DNA from: Verrucomicrobiota bacterium
GTDB taxonomy: Bacteria; Verrucomicrobiota; Verrucomicrobiia; Chthoniobacterales; JAFAMB01
DNA: 5,600 nt
Reading direction: 5' to 3'
Assembly (NCBI GenBank): GCA_019241095.1
Contig: JAFAXJ010000014.1
Location: 1 to 5,600 of the forward strand
Both the position numbers and the translations under genes were made by a program. The stretch's first letter is position 1; each line of letters begins with the position of its first letter. Shown one piece after another: positions 5,142 to 5,600 of this stretch. The notes under the pieces were generated by a model. That model had not been told where the DNA came from and did no database searches. It saw only the letters and a program-made list of their open reading frames with translations.

Positions 5142-5543
5142 TTATCCCATCCTGGTTAGATCAGAATCGGCACGACCAATTCCGAGATCCCTCAGCCTCG
5201 CTTCGCGCTCGCTGATCTGTTGAGCATCGAGCCCATGTCCCCCTTTCACTTTGCCCTCATTCAGCAATCGAAGCTCTTCGCGCATGCCTGAACGCGAGAA
5301 GATGCTTCTTGCAGTTTGAACAGTGGATTCAAGTCGATCGATTGCAGAGCGCAAGGTGAACAAAGTAACAACAAGAGACTTGATTAAGCGATCGCCTTCA
5401 GACCGGAATCGCTTCACATTCTCTCTCGGAATCTGGGCATCAGCTACGACTTCCAAAACCATGCGGATTTCTTCCAGCACACGCCAGGCTCTCCGTCTTG
5501 ATTCTTCAGATTGTTTAAGGCGTTGATGAATGTCTATGGCCAT
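5142..5543 (-). CDS. Hypothetical helical protein, 133 residues
   Basis: I do not recognise this protein. It is rich in charged residues (Arg, Glu, Lys) and leucine, with only a single glycine-rich turn (GKVKGGHG, about 96-103), no cysteine and a single tryptophan (W20). Residues 5-90 read as long amphipathic helices (QRLKQSEESRRRAWRVLEEI, then RLIKSLVVTLFTLRSAIDRL), so a helical bundle or coiled coil is likely. A mildly hydrophobic stretch at about 53-64 is too short and too mixed for a sure membrane segment. No signal peptide is seen, so it is probably cytoplasmic. ATG 5543 is the only ATG in the frame, which is open upstream to a TGA at 5592-5594; no clear ribosome binding site precedes it. 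Even codon use and a normal TAA stop suggest a real gene. It is convergent with the YceI-family gene, and its upstream partner is outside the window. Confidence 0.65.
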   Translation of the reverse strand: MAIDIHQRLKQSEESRRRAWRVLEEIRMVLEVVADAQIPRENVKRFRSEGDRLIKSLVVTLFTLRSAIDRLESTVQTARSIFSRSGMREELRLLNEGKVKGGHGLDAQQISEREARLRDLGIGRADSDLTRMG

Positions 5544-5564
5544 CTTGTATATGTTCGTATGAAC
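5544..5564. promoter_or_regulatory. Palindromic sequence just upstream of the right-end gene
   Basis: GTTC-GTAT-GAAC (5553-5564) is an inverted repeat, and the overlapping CTTGTATATGTTCG (5544-5557) has ten of fourteen matches to the Gram-positive-type LexA box CGAACATATGTTCG, with one perfect half-site. It touches the start codon of the minus-strand gene, a place where a repressor could act. The match is incomplete and could be chance. Confidence 0.2.
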
Positions 5565-5600
5565 ACTATCGAGCGCGCGTTTTAACTCAAATCAAATTGT

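Overview
The window looks like bacterial chromosome from a free-living, Gram-negative-type organism. GC is roughly 50%, three products have export signals (one twin-arginine, two Sec-type), and Shine-Dalgarno motifs are present at some genes only. The mix of genes (periplasmic molybdenum aldehyde oxidoreductase, YgfZ, exported cyclophilin, YceI) fits a soil Verrucomicrobia or Acidobacteria type genome, but proteobacteria cannot be excluded from this window. TAA, TAG and TGA all end clear genes, so the standard code applies.

Minus strand, 1-2381 (possibly 2423): an operon for a three-subunit molybdenum hydroxylase of the PaoABC (YagTSR) type. The order is the [2Fe-2S] subunit with a twin-arginine signal, then the FAD subunit with the extra four-cysteine region expected to hold a [4Fe-4S] cluster, then the molybdopterin subunit, which runs off the left edge after 249 residues. 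The genes overlap by one base (TAATG) and four bases (ATGA), so they are probably translationally coupled. The FAD subunit is cut by one in-frame TAA at 1048-1050. The stop sits between its FAD-binding and C-terminal domains, where relatives usually have a tyrosine. This is the most unusual thing in the window.

Divergent gap, about 2382-2632: likely the control region for both directions. It holds a Fur-box-like sequence (2494-2508) inside a 9+9 bp inverted repeat, next to a TATGAT -10 candidate pointing at the oxidoreductase operon.

Plus strand, 2633-4775: ygfZ (folate-binding, Fe-S related), then six bases later an exported cyclophilin-type peptidyl-prolyl isomerase, then after 70 bases an exported YceI-family protein with a GTG start and a good ribosome binding site.

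Right end: a convergent, apparently non-coding gap of about 366 bases (4776-5141) with GC-rich nested hairpins, then an unrecognised helical 133-residue protein on the minus strand (5142-5543).

I see no convincing previously undescribed system, no tRNA or rRNA, no CRISPR array and no mobile element. The points worth checking are the stop codon in the FAD subunit and the possible iron-responsive control of an Fe-S enzyme operon divergent from an Fe-S maintenance gene.
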